Part shown: piece by piece, positions 1-9,637 of the stretch
Layout: each line of letters begins with the position of its first letter
Numbering within the stretch: the first letter of the stretch is position 1
Virus record (IMG/VR): IMGVR_UViG_3300003690_003472
Span: 62,001 to 126,000 of that record
Length of the DNA: 64,000 bases
Direction: 5' to 3' (one strand)
DNA from: a virus
Translations under genes and position numbers: made by a program
The notes under the pieces: generated by a model
What the model was told of the DNA's origin: nothing
The model's input: only the letters and a program-made list of their open reading frames with translations
Database searches by the model: none

Positions 1-2
1 AT

Positions 3-3000
3 TTTGGAAGCTATATTTACAACAACCTCTACGTACATTTTGGTATACCAAGGGAAGAAGTGGGCGGTATCAGAACAAATCACATTCCGGTGGACTTTGC
101 AGGGTTAAATACTCTTATTGTTGAGCCGATAACTAGTTCCGAAAATCATTTGGGATATGATCCAAGCCAGGGTATTGGTTATGATCAGACTGGCGACGCC
201 CCGCCTTGGGATGATACGCACTATTTTAATAATGATTATATTTATGTTCTGAACAGTGATTCTGATGCTACTCGCCCGGGCGGCGCCGCAGGCTTAAATT
301 CGTTAATACTCCACCGTCAAGGCCCATATGGTTGGCCATCTTGGAAACAGATTAGAGGCGGACAACATCCTATAATGCGCGCACATAAAAAAGAAAATAT
401 TCAATCATTTTTAAAAACTACTATTATTGATCCCATACCCACAGACGCTTGGAAAGGAGTACAATTAAAATCTGTATTTAATCAAGTTGAACCCCCTATA
501 ACTTCAAAATTTAATCCACTTAAACACTCGCTGGTGTATAAGAAATCTAATGATAATTCTCAAAAGCCAATAATAATATGGAACTCTTATGGAAATCAAA
601 AAGGTCACTTTACCGACCCTCCAGATTTTAATATTTCTGGAATTACCAATATTAATAATTCAAACTTTATACACGTTAATGCTGGCAACGCCTCAAACAC
701 ACTCAACCAAGCGAATCAAAGAATATTAATTTATGATACTTTAAATAAATTTCTTTTAAAATCTTTTGGAGGCTATATTTCAGGTGCGGCCAATCCAATT
801 AGCGATATTACAAGTTTAGATATATCGGAAACAATATATCCTCGTGAGCATTATACGTATCTAAGTGGAACCAGATCGCGCCTCGTCTTTTCGAATAATT
901 TTTGGAGAGATTTGCGCGATGATAGAACTCTTACATCTTCTAATGCTAATTCGCAAGGGAATATATTGGAATACGGGTCATCAATGTGGTCCCTTGATGC
1001 AAGAATTGATTTTGCGACTGCACAACCCAACCCTTCAGATTCTACTGGAAAAGAAGGAGAATTACAAAACAATTATAGTTTATTTTTCGATACAGATTAT
1101 CACGACCTTCAAGCTGGTGCGGCTTATATACGCCATGTACCAGAAAGCGCTTCCGTTGGAATATTATATGCAGGAGATACAAAATGGGAAGCAAATACAC
1201 AAGCCGACGTAAATCCATTTTTTAATTCTTTTGAAGAATTTTCAGAAGACACTAGAAGAGTTGGTAAAGATTATGGGATTATACCTGAATTTAGAATTAG
1301 TGAACATATGGAGTTTTATGTTAAGAATAACCCAAAAGCACCAGAAAATTGGACAGTCGATAATGATGGTTGGCTAACATTAACTGGTTCTTCTCCTTCC
1401 GGAAGTCTTGATAGTTCTTTTTATACCATTTATAGTAATAGTGATTTTATGAAATATTTTGAGCCGATTAGAACTGACTATGAGAACACTGCAGTTCCAA
1501 CCACCTTAACGCTAAAATGTAAAGGTATCACTAAGTTTTTACCTTATGATGGTTTTTATCCAGCAGAACGTACGGTTCAACTAGCTCAAATGTTTAGTCA
1601 GTCTTATGGAGTAGGAACAAAAGATCTCGGTACCGGCATGGCATCAAAGATAGTTTCTTTTACGGGGGAAGAAAATTGGAGAACATTATTAACACCGATA
1701 TTCTCACCAGGAATATTATATAATTCAATTAAATCGGGCATGGCAGTTGATTATCCAATTAGTACCACTAATTTTCCGACTATCCGGATGATTGTCACTG
1801 GATCTTCAGAACTTGGCACAAAAGATGACGGCGACCGTCGTTTAAAAGGAACTTTTTATACAAGAATTCCATTTGAAGCCCTCGCATCACCGGAAGTTTT
1901 CTTAAATGGTAAAAAAATTATTGATCTTGAACCACACCCTTCGGCGTCTATTGATAGTACAGGTTCTTTTTATGAACCAGATGATCCATTATTTAAATAT
2001 GCAATGAATAACTTCTTAGCAGAGGTTCCAGCATTCTTTTTAGGTGGCACAGATGGAAAAAACAAGAGCCTGCTCGGCCCATTAAGTACTTTATATTCTG
2101 ATGCAACTGGTGAAAATTCTAAAATTACTGTTGACGGTGGAAAAACATATGTTATGAGAATAATTTGTAGTCATTCTAAAATTACAGATCTACAATCTCT
2201 TAAAGATAATGATGATAGAACAGCCAATTCAGCTTCTTTTGTTTATAATCCGCCCACTATAACATTATATAATCGTTCTTTTGATAGAAGCAAAACAACA
2301 GAACATGGATATTCTGCTTCTTTTGTTGGAGAAAATAATGCCACAGTGGCATATGGCTCTTCTTTTGGTCCTCCTTGTGACGCATCTTCTTCAATCAATG
2401 GTGATGAGGCTAGTTTTGAACCATACACGCCACCCTATTATAATGGTTACAGTCACATAGAATTATCATATACTCCCGACGCAGGCGGCGGCGACGTTTC
2501 TATTAGTGATATTTTGGGTAAAATTGCTGATAGCGAGAGCAGCTATCGAGAACCTTTACGATCTGGCAGTTTATACGCTGGCTCAACAGCCGCTGGTCAA
2601 GGAATGTCTTTGAGCGCATCTTTAAATTATAAACAAGAAATTTCAACCCCCGAAGGACAAAGATGGGTTATTCAACCCAAATGGGAATGTCCCGTATTAG
2701 ATTTTAATGAAGCTTCAATAACGCTCCCAGAATATGGATCTGGCTCTGTTGCAAAGGGTATCTGGCATCAATATGGTAGAATCCCAAAAACCGAAGCTGG
2801 TATATTTATTTCAGTGGAAGATGTTCCATCATCTGAAATAACAGAAGCAAATGGCGCAGAACCATATTCACCTCAAGCAGTTACACAATCTTTAGCACAG
2901 CTGCTTGGATTTAAAGGTTCGGAATCTCCCGATAAACCTCTTAAAATTGGAAAAATACCGGTAGAAGGAAAAACAATATCTGAAGCAATTGTGGCAGTTC

Positions 3001-3878
3001 CATTTGCTTTAAAACAAGGCATTTGTACTAATGAAAAGGGATATTTTAATATACCAGAGAAAACTATTCAATGGGCAAGTGCAATTGTAGAAGGAAAAGA
3101 GATGTTTTTAGATTTTGATATGAAAGCAATCGAACATTTAAAACCAGCACAATCAGTAAAAACCATGGTGGAAATGATGAAAAAATATGTTTTGCCTCCT
3201 AAGTTTGATTTTTTAAATTTTCCGGAAGAGGTTGATCCATTTGCAATGGTGTTTTTTGAATTTAAAATGGATTTAAAACAAGAAGATCTAGTTAATATTT
3301 GGCAAAATTTACCTCCCGTTGCAGATCGTAAAAATGCCCCAACAGTTAAACAATGTGCTAATGCTATTGGAAGTATTGAGCTTGATTTGTTGAGTGGTCT
3401 TGAACAGTTAGATCCGGATCACAAAAACTGGCTTGAGGGTAAACCATACAAAGGGTTTGGCCTATTAAATGAAAAAGCCGTTGATCACGGCGTTACTGGT
3501 GATCTATTAATAAAGTTTCCAAGTGATATTCAGTGGTTAGTTTTTAAGGTTAAACAAAGGGCTGCCACTAATTATTTTGATTTAACTGCTAAAAAAGATT
3601 ATGTAACTAACAAATCTGGAAAACCGTTAATTAGTTATATAGACAAGGACATTCCTCCATGTAGTTATAATTGGCCTTATGACTTTTGTTCTATAGTAGA
3701 ATTAGCAAAAATTGAAAGTATAATAAAACTTGAACCTAAAGTATTTCACGCATTTGATCTAGGAGAGCCTCCTGCCTTTAAGGACCAAACAGAAAAAGAA
3801 GAAGCAACAGACGAGTATGGACCACCAGAAGCCGAAGATCCAGATGAATATTCTGAAGAAGAAGAGGGTGCACTATGA
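3..3878 (+). CDS. Large virion protein, 5' end outside window
   Basis: The reading frame is open to the left edge. A GTG at base 60 could serve as a start, but 19 sense codons precede it in frame, so I treat the gene as truncated on its 5' side. At least 1,290 residues remain. I do not recognise a family. The visible protein is rich in Asn, Ser, Tyr and Pro with no membrane segment or signal peptide, and ends in an acidic Glu-rich tail. It is followed by other oversized proteins of the same style and by fibre-type proteins, so a baseplate-periphery or fibre component is the likely role, from context only. The stop codon is followed after one base by a GC-rich micro-ORF. Confidence 0.7.
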   Translation, partial: FGSYIYNNLYVHFGIPREEVGGIRTNHIPVDFAGLNTLIVEPITSSENHLGYDPSQGIGYDQTGDAPPWDDTHYFNNDYIYVLNSDSDATRPGGAAGLNSLILHRQGPYGWPSWKQIRGGQHPIMRAHKKENIQSFLKTTIIDPIPTDAWKGVQLKSVFNQVEPPITSKFNPLKHSLVYKKSNDNSQKPIIIWNSYGNQKGHFTDPPDFNISGITNINNSNFIHVNAGNASNTLNQANQRILIYDTLNKFLLKSFGGYISGAANPISDITSLDISETIYPREHYTYLSGTRSRLVFSNNFWRDLRDDRTLTSSNANSQGNILEYGSSMWSLDARIDFATAQPNPSDSTGKEGELQNNYSLFFDTDYHDLQAGAAYIRHVPESASVGILYAGDTKWEANTQADVNPFFNSFEEFSEDTRRVGKDYGIIPEFRISEHMEFYVKNNPKAPENWTVDNDGWLTLTGSSPSGSLDSSFYTIYSNSDFMKYFEPIRTDYENTAVPTTLTLKCKGITKFLPYDGFYPAERTVQLAQMFSQSYGVGTKDLGTGMASKIVSFTGEENWRTLLTPIFSPGILYNSIKSGMAVDYPISTTNFPTIRMIVTGSSELGTKDDGDRRLKGTFYTRIPFEALASPEVFLNGKKIIDLEPHPSASIDSTGSFYEPDDPLFKYAMNNFLAEVPAFFLGGTDGKNKSLLGPLSTLYSDATGENSKITVDGGKTYVMRIICSHSKITDLQSLKDNDDRTANSASFVYNPPTITLYNRSFDRSKTTEHGYSASFVGENNATVAYGSSFGPPCDASSSINGDEASFEPYTPPYYNGYSHIELSYTPDAGGGDVSISDILGKIADSESSYREPLRSGSLYAGSTAAGQGMSLSASLNYKQEISTPEGQRWVIQPKWECPVLDFNEASITLPEYGSGSVAKGIWHQYGRIPKTEAGIFISVEDVPSSEITEANGAEPYSPQAVTQSLAQLLGFKGSESPDKPLKIGKIPVEGKTISEAIVAVPFALKQGICTNEKGYFNIPEKTIQWASAIVEGKEMFLDFDMKAIEHLKPAQSVKTMVEMMKKYVLPPKFDFLNFPEEVDPFAMVFFEFKMDLKQEDLVNIWQNLPPVADRKNAPTVKQCANAIGSIELDLLSGLEQLDPDHKNWLEGKPYKGFGLLNEKAVDHGVTGDLLIKFPSDIQWLVFKVKQRAATNYFDLTAKKDYVTNKSGKPLISYIDKDIPPCSYNWPYDFCSIVELAKIESIIKLEPKVFHAFDLGEPPAFKDQTEKEEATDEYGPPEAEDPDEYSEEEEGAL

Positions 3879-3879
3879 A

Positions 3880-3936
3880 ATGCGTCACGCAAAAGACCCT
3901 CGCACCGACAGATTCGCGAATACGCTGCAGCGGTAA
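3880..3936 (+). CDS. Possible 18-residue GC-rich micro-ORF
   Basis: A short frame (MRHAKDPRTDRFANTLQR) starts one base after the preceding stop codon. The stretch is clearly richer in G+C than its surroundings and contains the perfect palindrome CGCTGCAGCG at 3923-3932. A purine-rich GAGGG lies before the ATG, but further away than is ideal. It may be a real short peptide, a leader that affects the next gene, or an untranslated structured spacer. I know no homologue. Confidence 0.25.
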   Translation: MRHAKDPRTDRFANTLQR

Positions 3937-3954
3937 TCTAGGGAGTAATTACTC

Positions 3955-5010
3955 ATGACATTTTTAGATCCAAAAGAACAGGTTATTGATATACAGTTAA
4001 CTTCTTATGGAAGATATACATTGTCGCTTGGAAAATTTAACCCTACACATTATGCTTTTTTTGATAATGATATTATATATGATAGACAATTTGTTACAGG
4101 TACGGCCCCAGAACTTCAAAACAATATTGAACCACGCATACAAGAAAATACGCCGCGTTTAGGTGCCCAAACATTATATAGAGGCGCTCAAGTTGGAGTA
4201 TTTTCAGAAAATGGAGAGCATGTTAATAATTTAATGCCAGGAGTTGTTGCAGCCACAGATAAACAATCATCTGATTTTTTACTTGAAACTCCGGAAAATT
4301 CTTATATTCTTGCAGAGCCTATTGGAAATTCTTCTTTTAATTCTGATAATATAGCAGCTTGGAATGTTGGGTTTCTCAAAGCGCCTCTAGATAGCGCCTC
4401 CGGATCTTGGACTGGCGCCAGCGAAGAAATACCAACAACTTTTATTCCACAGTTAAATTGTGATGTTAAATATCAGTTTAACCTTTATCCTCCAAGCGAT
4501 AAATTAAGTGGAGATATTATTAATAAAACTATAACTGTAATGGAAGGTGGAATAGGAGATGATCCTGATGAAGATCTTGTGATTTTTGGGGATGATTCAT
4601 TTGCGGTATTTGAAAAAGATTATGCACTTTTAAAAGTAGAGGAGGATAATACTCAATTTGTAAAAGACAATCTTGAATTAGAAGTTTATAGAATATTAGT
4701 GGAAGCCTTTAAAGAAACAAAACCGGATGGAACAGTTGTATATCACCCAGAGGTTAAAGAAAAACTTTATTTTACTGATGAATATGCTAGTAACGTAGAA
4801 GATACTAAATTAGTAGAATATTATTTTGATATAGCAACTGATTTTGATATTGATCAGCAAGAATATTGTAGACTTAGAAAACAAAAAGAACACATTAAAG
4901 ACATTTATATTGATCAAATATTTGAATGTGAAGAAAAAAAGTCAACTTTACAATCATTAAATATTTATAATACAGACGAAAATATAGATATAGAGGGGGT
5001 ATGTGACTAG
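3955..5010 (+). CDS. Virion protein with LT-x-x-GR N-terminal module
   Basis: This 351-residue protein begins with FLDPKEQVIDIQLTSYGRY, followed by a Leu-x-x-Gly-Lys-Phe and Tyr-Ala-Phe-Phe-Asp pattern. The same N-terminal pattern opens the protein at 13628, so the two share a module of about 45 residues and then diverge. An LT-x-x-G-(K/R)-x-x-L start is typical of baseplate-binding ends of some tail fibre proteins (established analogy), so this may be an attachment protein. The C-terminal half is acidic and ends with a Cys. The start is supported by GGGAG upstream. The stop overlaps the next gene's GTG by one base, suggesting translational coupling. Confidence 0.75.
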   Translation: MTFLDPKEQVIDIQLTSYGRYTLSLGKFNPTHYAFFDNDIIYDRQFVTGTAPELQNNIEPRIQENTPRLGAQTLYRGAQVGVFSENGEHVNNLMPGVVAATDKQSSDFLLETPENSYILAEPIGNSSFNSDNIAAWNVGFLKAPLDSASGSWTGASEEIPTTFIPQLNCDVKYQFNLYPPSDKLSGDIINKTITVMEGGIGDDPDEDLVIFGDDSFAVFEKDYALLKVEEDNTQFVKDNLELEVYRILVEAFKETKPDGTVVYHPEVKEKLYFTDEYASNVEDTKLVEYYFDIATDFDIDQQEYCRLRKQKEHIKDIYIDQIFECEEKKSTLQSLNIYNTDENIDIEGVCD

Positions 5011-8000
5011 TGACACAGAATTATAATTTCAATGGTCTTTTTGGTTCTATACTACCAAATGTTTATATTGATAAAATAACCTTAGAAGGTGCTGATGCAT
5101 CTGTTAAAAAGGCATCTGCTAATAAACAGTCTGCAATTGAACTACATATTAAGCCCAGAAAAAAAGATGATAAGTTTGGCTGGACGGGAAACCCAACTGC
5201 AGATAAATATATCGACAGCAATATTTTAAGGATCACTTATAATTTATTTTTAGAAGTTTCCGACATCAATAAAGCATTTACTGGCGTATTTAAAGGCATC
5301 ACCCAACCCGGCGGCCTCTTTGAACACATTAATCTTTCTGTGGTAACTTTTAGCGGCATAAAAGGAAGAAAAGCTTATTTAGCTGCACTCAATAAACAGA
5401 CAGTCGGGTTGAAAGACGGCGGCAGCGAAGTTTCTAGCATAGATAAGGTAATTGCTGACTTCGTTGCCAAGAATTATAGTGGGCTTTTATATCAACAGGG
5501 ATTAGAATATGGAAAAGACTATACATATACTGGTGAAAGCGTTTGGAGTTCTATACCGGGTAATCCATCCACCCTTTTAAATACGGCCCAAATAGATCCA
5601 TCAAATTATTCAGCCTTTCTTGAACACACCAAGGATCAATACAGATATCATATGCCAAATGGCACTATAGTTTATAAAATTCCAATTCGCATAGTACAAG
5701 AATTATATGGAGAAGTATATCCAGATCACCTATCCGCAATTGCTACATGTACTTTAGATACAGAATATATGCAACACGCTGCATGGGATAAAATTCCAAC
5801 GGAAGTCAAAACACTTGAGATGGCCATTGGAGTTAGTAATTTATTTGGCGCCATGATAAAGCATGGCAGACATGCAACAGAAGTCATTATTGATGCTGGA
5901 AAAACGGTACAAAAAGGAATGATGTTTTATATCTCTGAAAACCAGGGAGATACAACAAAATTTAATCACATGAAAGGTGATTTATGGTTTGGAGGCGTAC
6001 ATAAAGATACGCTTCCGGACGGTACAATGAAATATATGGCCGGTAACAATCATGATAATAATCTACATCCTATTTTAGAATATATCTTAGTAGATAATAA
6101 AAGGATTTTGGATTTTAGGCAGATTACAACCATAAAGAAAACAATATTAAACTTTCAAAAAACAAGTGATAGTATATTTGGAGGAAGTTATTATAATTTA
6201 CAGTCTAAAGTAAGTGTGGCTGATTTTAGTGAAATAGCTTGTTTTTCAAATTTGATATCATCAATCCAACGAGGAACATCTGAAAACCCAAATGTTTCTA
6301 TTAAATTATTTTTTACCATTGACTGGGGGAAATTAATTAAAAGGTATTCATTAATTCCTGGTCTTTTAGATTTAGAGTCGTCAATAATTGAAACCTTTGG
6401 GAGTTTACATGATTCAATGCTTTCTTTTAAAATATATAGAGAAAGATTAAATGTAGCACACAACATCGTAAACCAAAATAATCGGAAATTAATTTATGAT
6501 GGATATCCAAAAATATTTTATTATGGCAGGGGTGGTGCAACAAAACTCTTCTTGGATGCGGGCGACGAGAAAATATATAATAAACCAATTTCTGCACTAG
6601 TACCAGTTAATCTAAACTATGGGAAAGGGGGGTTACCTGTTGCTGCGAATTTACAACATTATACTTTTACTGATTATGATGTCACGGCTGCCGCTTCAGA
6701 ACCTGGCGAATCTATTCAAAATGGTCAATTTAAATATTCTATTGAGGTTGAATTTCATGATCCTACACTAGATTTTCTTATGTTACATTACAACACAATT
6801 GAAGAAGCTATTCAACCTTTAGAAGAATATGTAGCAGCTGCAAATGGCAGTCACCATACTCTAAATAGCGGAAAACCGGTCAATTTTTTTAATGCGTATA
6901 CCGGCAAATATAGTAAAGCTTGGCAAAATGAAATGGCGGGGCATTATTCGGCAAATGAACAAAATTATAAGAAAGCATTCCAGTCGGCATGGGAACTAAT
7001 AAATATAATGAGGTTCCTTTCTCCCACGTCTGGTATATCTGGTGAAGTAGAAGATTGGCCTGCAACTATACAGACTTTTTTAAGCCCCGATAGTGCAACT
7101 CCGGAGGGAATAATCGTAGCTTTTGATATGTTAAATACTATTTTTAAGCAATTGGAAAAGCTTATAAATTCTTTTTCTACTAGGAATATACCTAAAGTGG
7201 AGGCAACTACTCAGGAAAATGATGATGGAACAACATCTCCTGTTATGCAACACTTTACCAAAGACCCACTTGGAAGCGCGCTTCCAAAAAGAAAAATCAA
7301 AGTAATATATGATTTTGATTCTCCCGAAGAAATTGTTGATACTACCAATCGAGACGCTGGATATGATTATTTTGGAAATATAGTAAATCGATCTGAAAAT
7401 TCTATTGGTCTTAAAGTAATTAGTAAATTTGATTATGATTATAAATCAGATCAAGAATTTGCAAAATATTTTTACACAAATATCGCTACCGGTAAGTTAC
7501 CATTTTTACTTGATTCTAATAAACAAAAATATATGATTGAAGTATACCCAGGCGCTAACAAAGGGAGATACTTTACTGTACCGAAAGGTTATACTTTTTT
7601 ACCAAATTATTTCGTTGATCCTAATACTGAAAATGTTTATTGGCAGGTTATTAATAATATAATTCGATATAAATCAAATTTGCCTGGAAATTCAAAAGAC
7701 GACGCCATGCTAGGATATGGCCCCAATGATACAATTCCTGGTTTTTTCGCCATAACTAAACAAATGGAAAGAATTCTTAAAGACTATCAAACGCTAGCTT
7801 CTCAAGGTGCTTATTTTTCACACAGCACAATAGTAGATCCAATGGTCGATCCTGAAGTAGTGGATGAAAAGCCTCCGGTACCAGATGGCGCGCCAGATGG
7901 TGAAAAAAAACCGAAGAACGACGCCCAGACTGTGTCAGAGATGAAAATTCCGTGGGCAAAAAATTATGGTCAAGAAAAGCTTTTATTATCTTTAATTTGT

Positions 8001-9011
8001 GCTAATGCCTTTAATCTAGATGTGCTTGATGCATCATTAGGAACTTTTAATTGTGGCACTAAAGGATCTCGAATTCAGCATTTAATTAATATTATAGCAA
8101 CAAAATATGTAATACTCAACGGCCCACAAAGCGCCGTTAAGCAGATTATAACACCATATATAAAGAATCTTCCACTACAAATTTTAGCTTTAATGTATAA
8201 TCACTCTCTCAACGAACAACACCTTAAAGAATCGTTTCGATACAATATTACTGGCGGAGATCCACTTTTATATGACGAAGGTATAGGCAACGCAGGACCC
8301 ACGGGTGCGGGTTTTATTGGTGATACTGATGATGATACAATGTATCTAGATAAATTTGGACAATTTTGGTTTAGCCATCAAAATTTAGGAGAAATAGAAT
8401 ATTTATCTGGATATCAACAAACTACAAAAATACCTCCTATTGAAATGAAAGCTTATATAAATCCAGAAACAGCACTTCCTCACAAGGCAGCATTTGGCTC
8501 TGTTTACCCAAGTTCGAATAAAGAAACAAGCAATATTGAAAAATATGAATATGACTATAATAGTTATGTTAATTCTCCTGTTTGGAAACCACTAACGGTG
8601 GGACAATTAAATAATTTTAAAATTGATGCCGCGCTCATTGTAGGTGGCCACGTTTTGTGTAGAATAAAAAAGTATAAAAATTCAACGTTTAATTCAATAC
8701 CATATGATGTATTATCTTTACCACTTTATGATGAATACTTTTTTATTGCGCAAGAAGAACTAAATATAAATCAAAATGCAAATTTTATGAGCACTCCAAA
8801 TCCGGATGTAATAATGAATGATCCAAAGCCAGTACCAGCTGCAGTTGGCGAACCACCACAACAAGGAGAAAAAGATAAAGAATATTGTGAAGAAAATCCG
8901 GACGATCCGGACTGTATAGCCCAACAGGAAGCTGCAGGATTTTTCGATTGTCCGGACGGTTTCGTTCCCGATGGCTTCGGCGGCTGCGTGGAAGAACAAT
9001 CCGGGATTTAA
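5010..9011 (+). CDS. Giant virion structural protein (1333 aa)
   Basis: The gene starts at a GTG that overlaps the previous stop by one base, with a GAGGGG ribosome site about ten bases upstream. The protein has no signal peptide or membrane segment and I recognise no enzymatic motif. Residues near 970-1000 form a Pro/Lys/Asp-rich linker, which suggests two separate globular halves. The last 50 residues contain five cysteines in short Pro/Asp/Gly-rich turns (CEENPDDPDC, then FFDCPDGF and FGGC), resembling a small disulfide or metal-stabilised knob. Size and neighbours suggest a baseplate-rim or fibre protein; this is inference. Confidence 0.75.
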   Translation: MTQNYNFNGLFGSILPNVYIDKITLEGADASVKKASANKQSAIELHIKPRKKDDKFGWTGNPTADKYIDSNILRITYNLFLEVSDINKAFTGVFKGITQPGGLFEHINLSVVTFSGIKGRKAYLAALNKQTVGLKDGGSEVSSIDKVIADFVAKNYSGLLYQQGLEYGKDYTYTGESVWSSIPGNPSTLLNTAQIDPSNYSAFLEHTKDQYRYHMPNGTIVYKIPIRIVQELYGEVYPDHLSAIATCTLDTEYMQHAAWDKIPTEVKTLEMAIGVSNLFGAMIKHGRHATEVIIDAGKTVQKGMMFYISENQGDTTKFNHMKGDLWFGGVHKDTLPDGTMKYMAGNNHDNNLHPILEYILVDNKRILDFRQITTIKKTILNFQKTSDSIFGGSYYNLQSKVSVADFSEIACFSNLISSIQRGTSENPNVSIKLFFTIDWGKLIKRYSLIPGLLDLESSIIETFGSLHDSMLSFKIYRERLNVAHNIVNQNNRKLIYDGYPKIFYYGRGGATKLFLDAGDEKIYNKPISALVPVNLNYGKGGLPVAANLQHYTFTDYDVTAAASEPGESIQNGQFKYSIEVEFHDPTLDFLMLHYNTIEEAIQPLEEYVAAANGSHHTLNSGKPVNFFNAYTGKYSKAWQNEMAGHYSANEQNYKKAFQSAWELINIMRFLSPTSGISGEVEDWPATIQTFLSPDSATPEGIIVAFDMLNTIFKQLEKLINSFSTRNIPKVEATTQENDDGTTSPVMQHFTKDPLGSALPKRKIKVIYDFDSPEEIVDTTNRDAGYDYFGNIVNRSENSIGLKVISKFDYDYKSDQEFAKYFYTNIATGKLPFLLDSNKQKYMIEVYPGANKGRYFTVPKGYTFLPNYFVDPNTENVYWQVINNIIRYKSNLPGNSKDDAMLGYGPNDTIPGFFAITKQMERILKDYQTLASQGAYFSHSTIVDPMVDPEVVDEKPPVPDGAPDGEKKPKNDAQTVSEMKIPWAKNYGQEKLLLSLICANAFNLDVLDASLGTFNCGTKGSRIQHLINIIATKYVILNGPQSAVKQIITPYIKNLPLQILALMYNHSLNEQHLKESFRYNITGGDPLLYDEGIGNAGPTGAGFIGDTDDDTMYLDKFGQFWFSHQNLGEIEYLSGYQQTTKIPPIEMKAYINPETALPHKAAFGSVYPSSNKETSNIEKYEYDYNSYVNSPVWKPLTVGQLNNFKIDAALIVGGHVLCRIKKYKNSTFNSIPYDVLSLPLYDEYFFIAQEELNINQNANFMSTPNPDVIMNDPKPVPAAVGEPPQQGEKDKEYCEENPDDPDCIAQQEAAGFFDCPDGFVPDGFGGCVEEQSGI

Positions 9012-9037
9012 ACAAGTGCAAAAAATATAAATAAAAG

Positions 9038-9055
9038 ATATTTATAAAGAGAGGA
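9038..9055 (+). promoter_or_regulatory. Late-promoter-like element (variant)
   Basis: GATATTTATAAAGAGAGGA lies 23 bases before the ATG at 9062. Seventeen bases of it, from TATTTATAAAG through the ribosome site GAGAGG, recur exactly before the gene at 59791. A TATAAATA string, the T4 late-promoter core, also occurs just upstream at 9026-9033. Confidence 0.4.
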
Positions 9056-9061
9056 TTAGAT

Positions 9062-9634
9062 ATGTCATTAAAAATAGAGAAGGCTTATGATAAAAGCTTT
9101 TTTTCGCAAGTTGGAACGGAATATGTTTGTACGGGTTTTATGAGTGACCCTCTTCTTCCTTCTAAAATAGGCGGAATTACAAGTGCAGGGTGGGACCATG
9201 TACATGTATTTCAGGTTGACGCATATGGAAACGGGTGGACAACACTTGAGCCTTTTAGCCTTTTTGGCGACACCGGCCCCATAGATAAAGGAAAATATAA
9301 GGACGTATACACTTTATCTTGGATACCTTGGGCTTCGGGATATATATTGAACCAGTTAGAAGCCGGTACAGAGACCAAGAAGACTGAAATTTTAAATGCA
9401 ATTAATCACAAACATCAAATAATTGAGTGGGTTGTACAGAAGGCTAAAAGTCCTTGTTACCCAGATTGCAGCACTGAAGTGAGTGATTTTTCGAAGATAA
9501 CAACAGGCTTGGGGCCTCACTCACATGAATTACAATTACATAAAACAACAACTGGCGCAGTAAGTATGGCGACTGGCGGCGGCGCTTCCACACCTACTAC
9601 CGGAGGCGGCGGCGCAATGGGCGGAGATTATTAA
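9062..9634 (+). CDS. Small virion protein with His motifs and Gly-rich tail
   Basis: This 190-residue protein follows a GAGAGG ribosome site and a late-promoter-like element. I do not recognise the family. Visible features are His-x-His type clusters (HVHVF near residue 40, HKH near 120, GPHSHELQLHK near 157-167) and a C-terminal tail of Gly/Thr/Ala repeats. His-x-His clusters bind iron in the T4 gp37 fibre tip (known), so a metal-stabilised tip or adhesin role is possible but unproven here. It sits three bases before the next giant virion gene and is likely cotranscribed with it. Confidence 0.7.
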   Translation: MSLKIEKAYDKSFFSQVGTEYVCTGFMSDPLLPSKIGGITSAGWDHVHVFQVDAYGNGWTTLEPFSLFGDTGPIDKGKYKDVYTLSWIPWASGYILNQLEAGTETKKTEILNAINHKHQIIEWVVQKAKSPCYPDCSTEVSDFSKITTGLGPHSHELQLHKTTTGAVSMATGGGASTPTTGGGGAMGGDY

Positions 9635-9637
9635 AGA

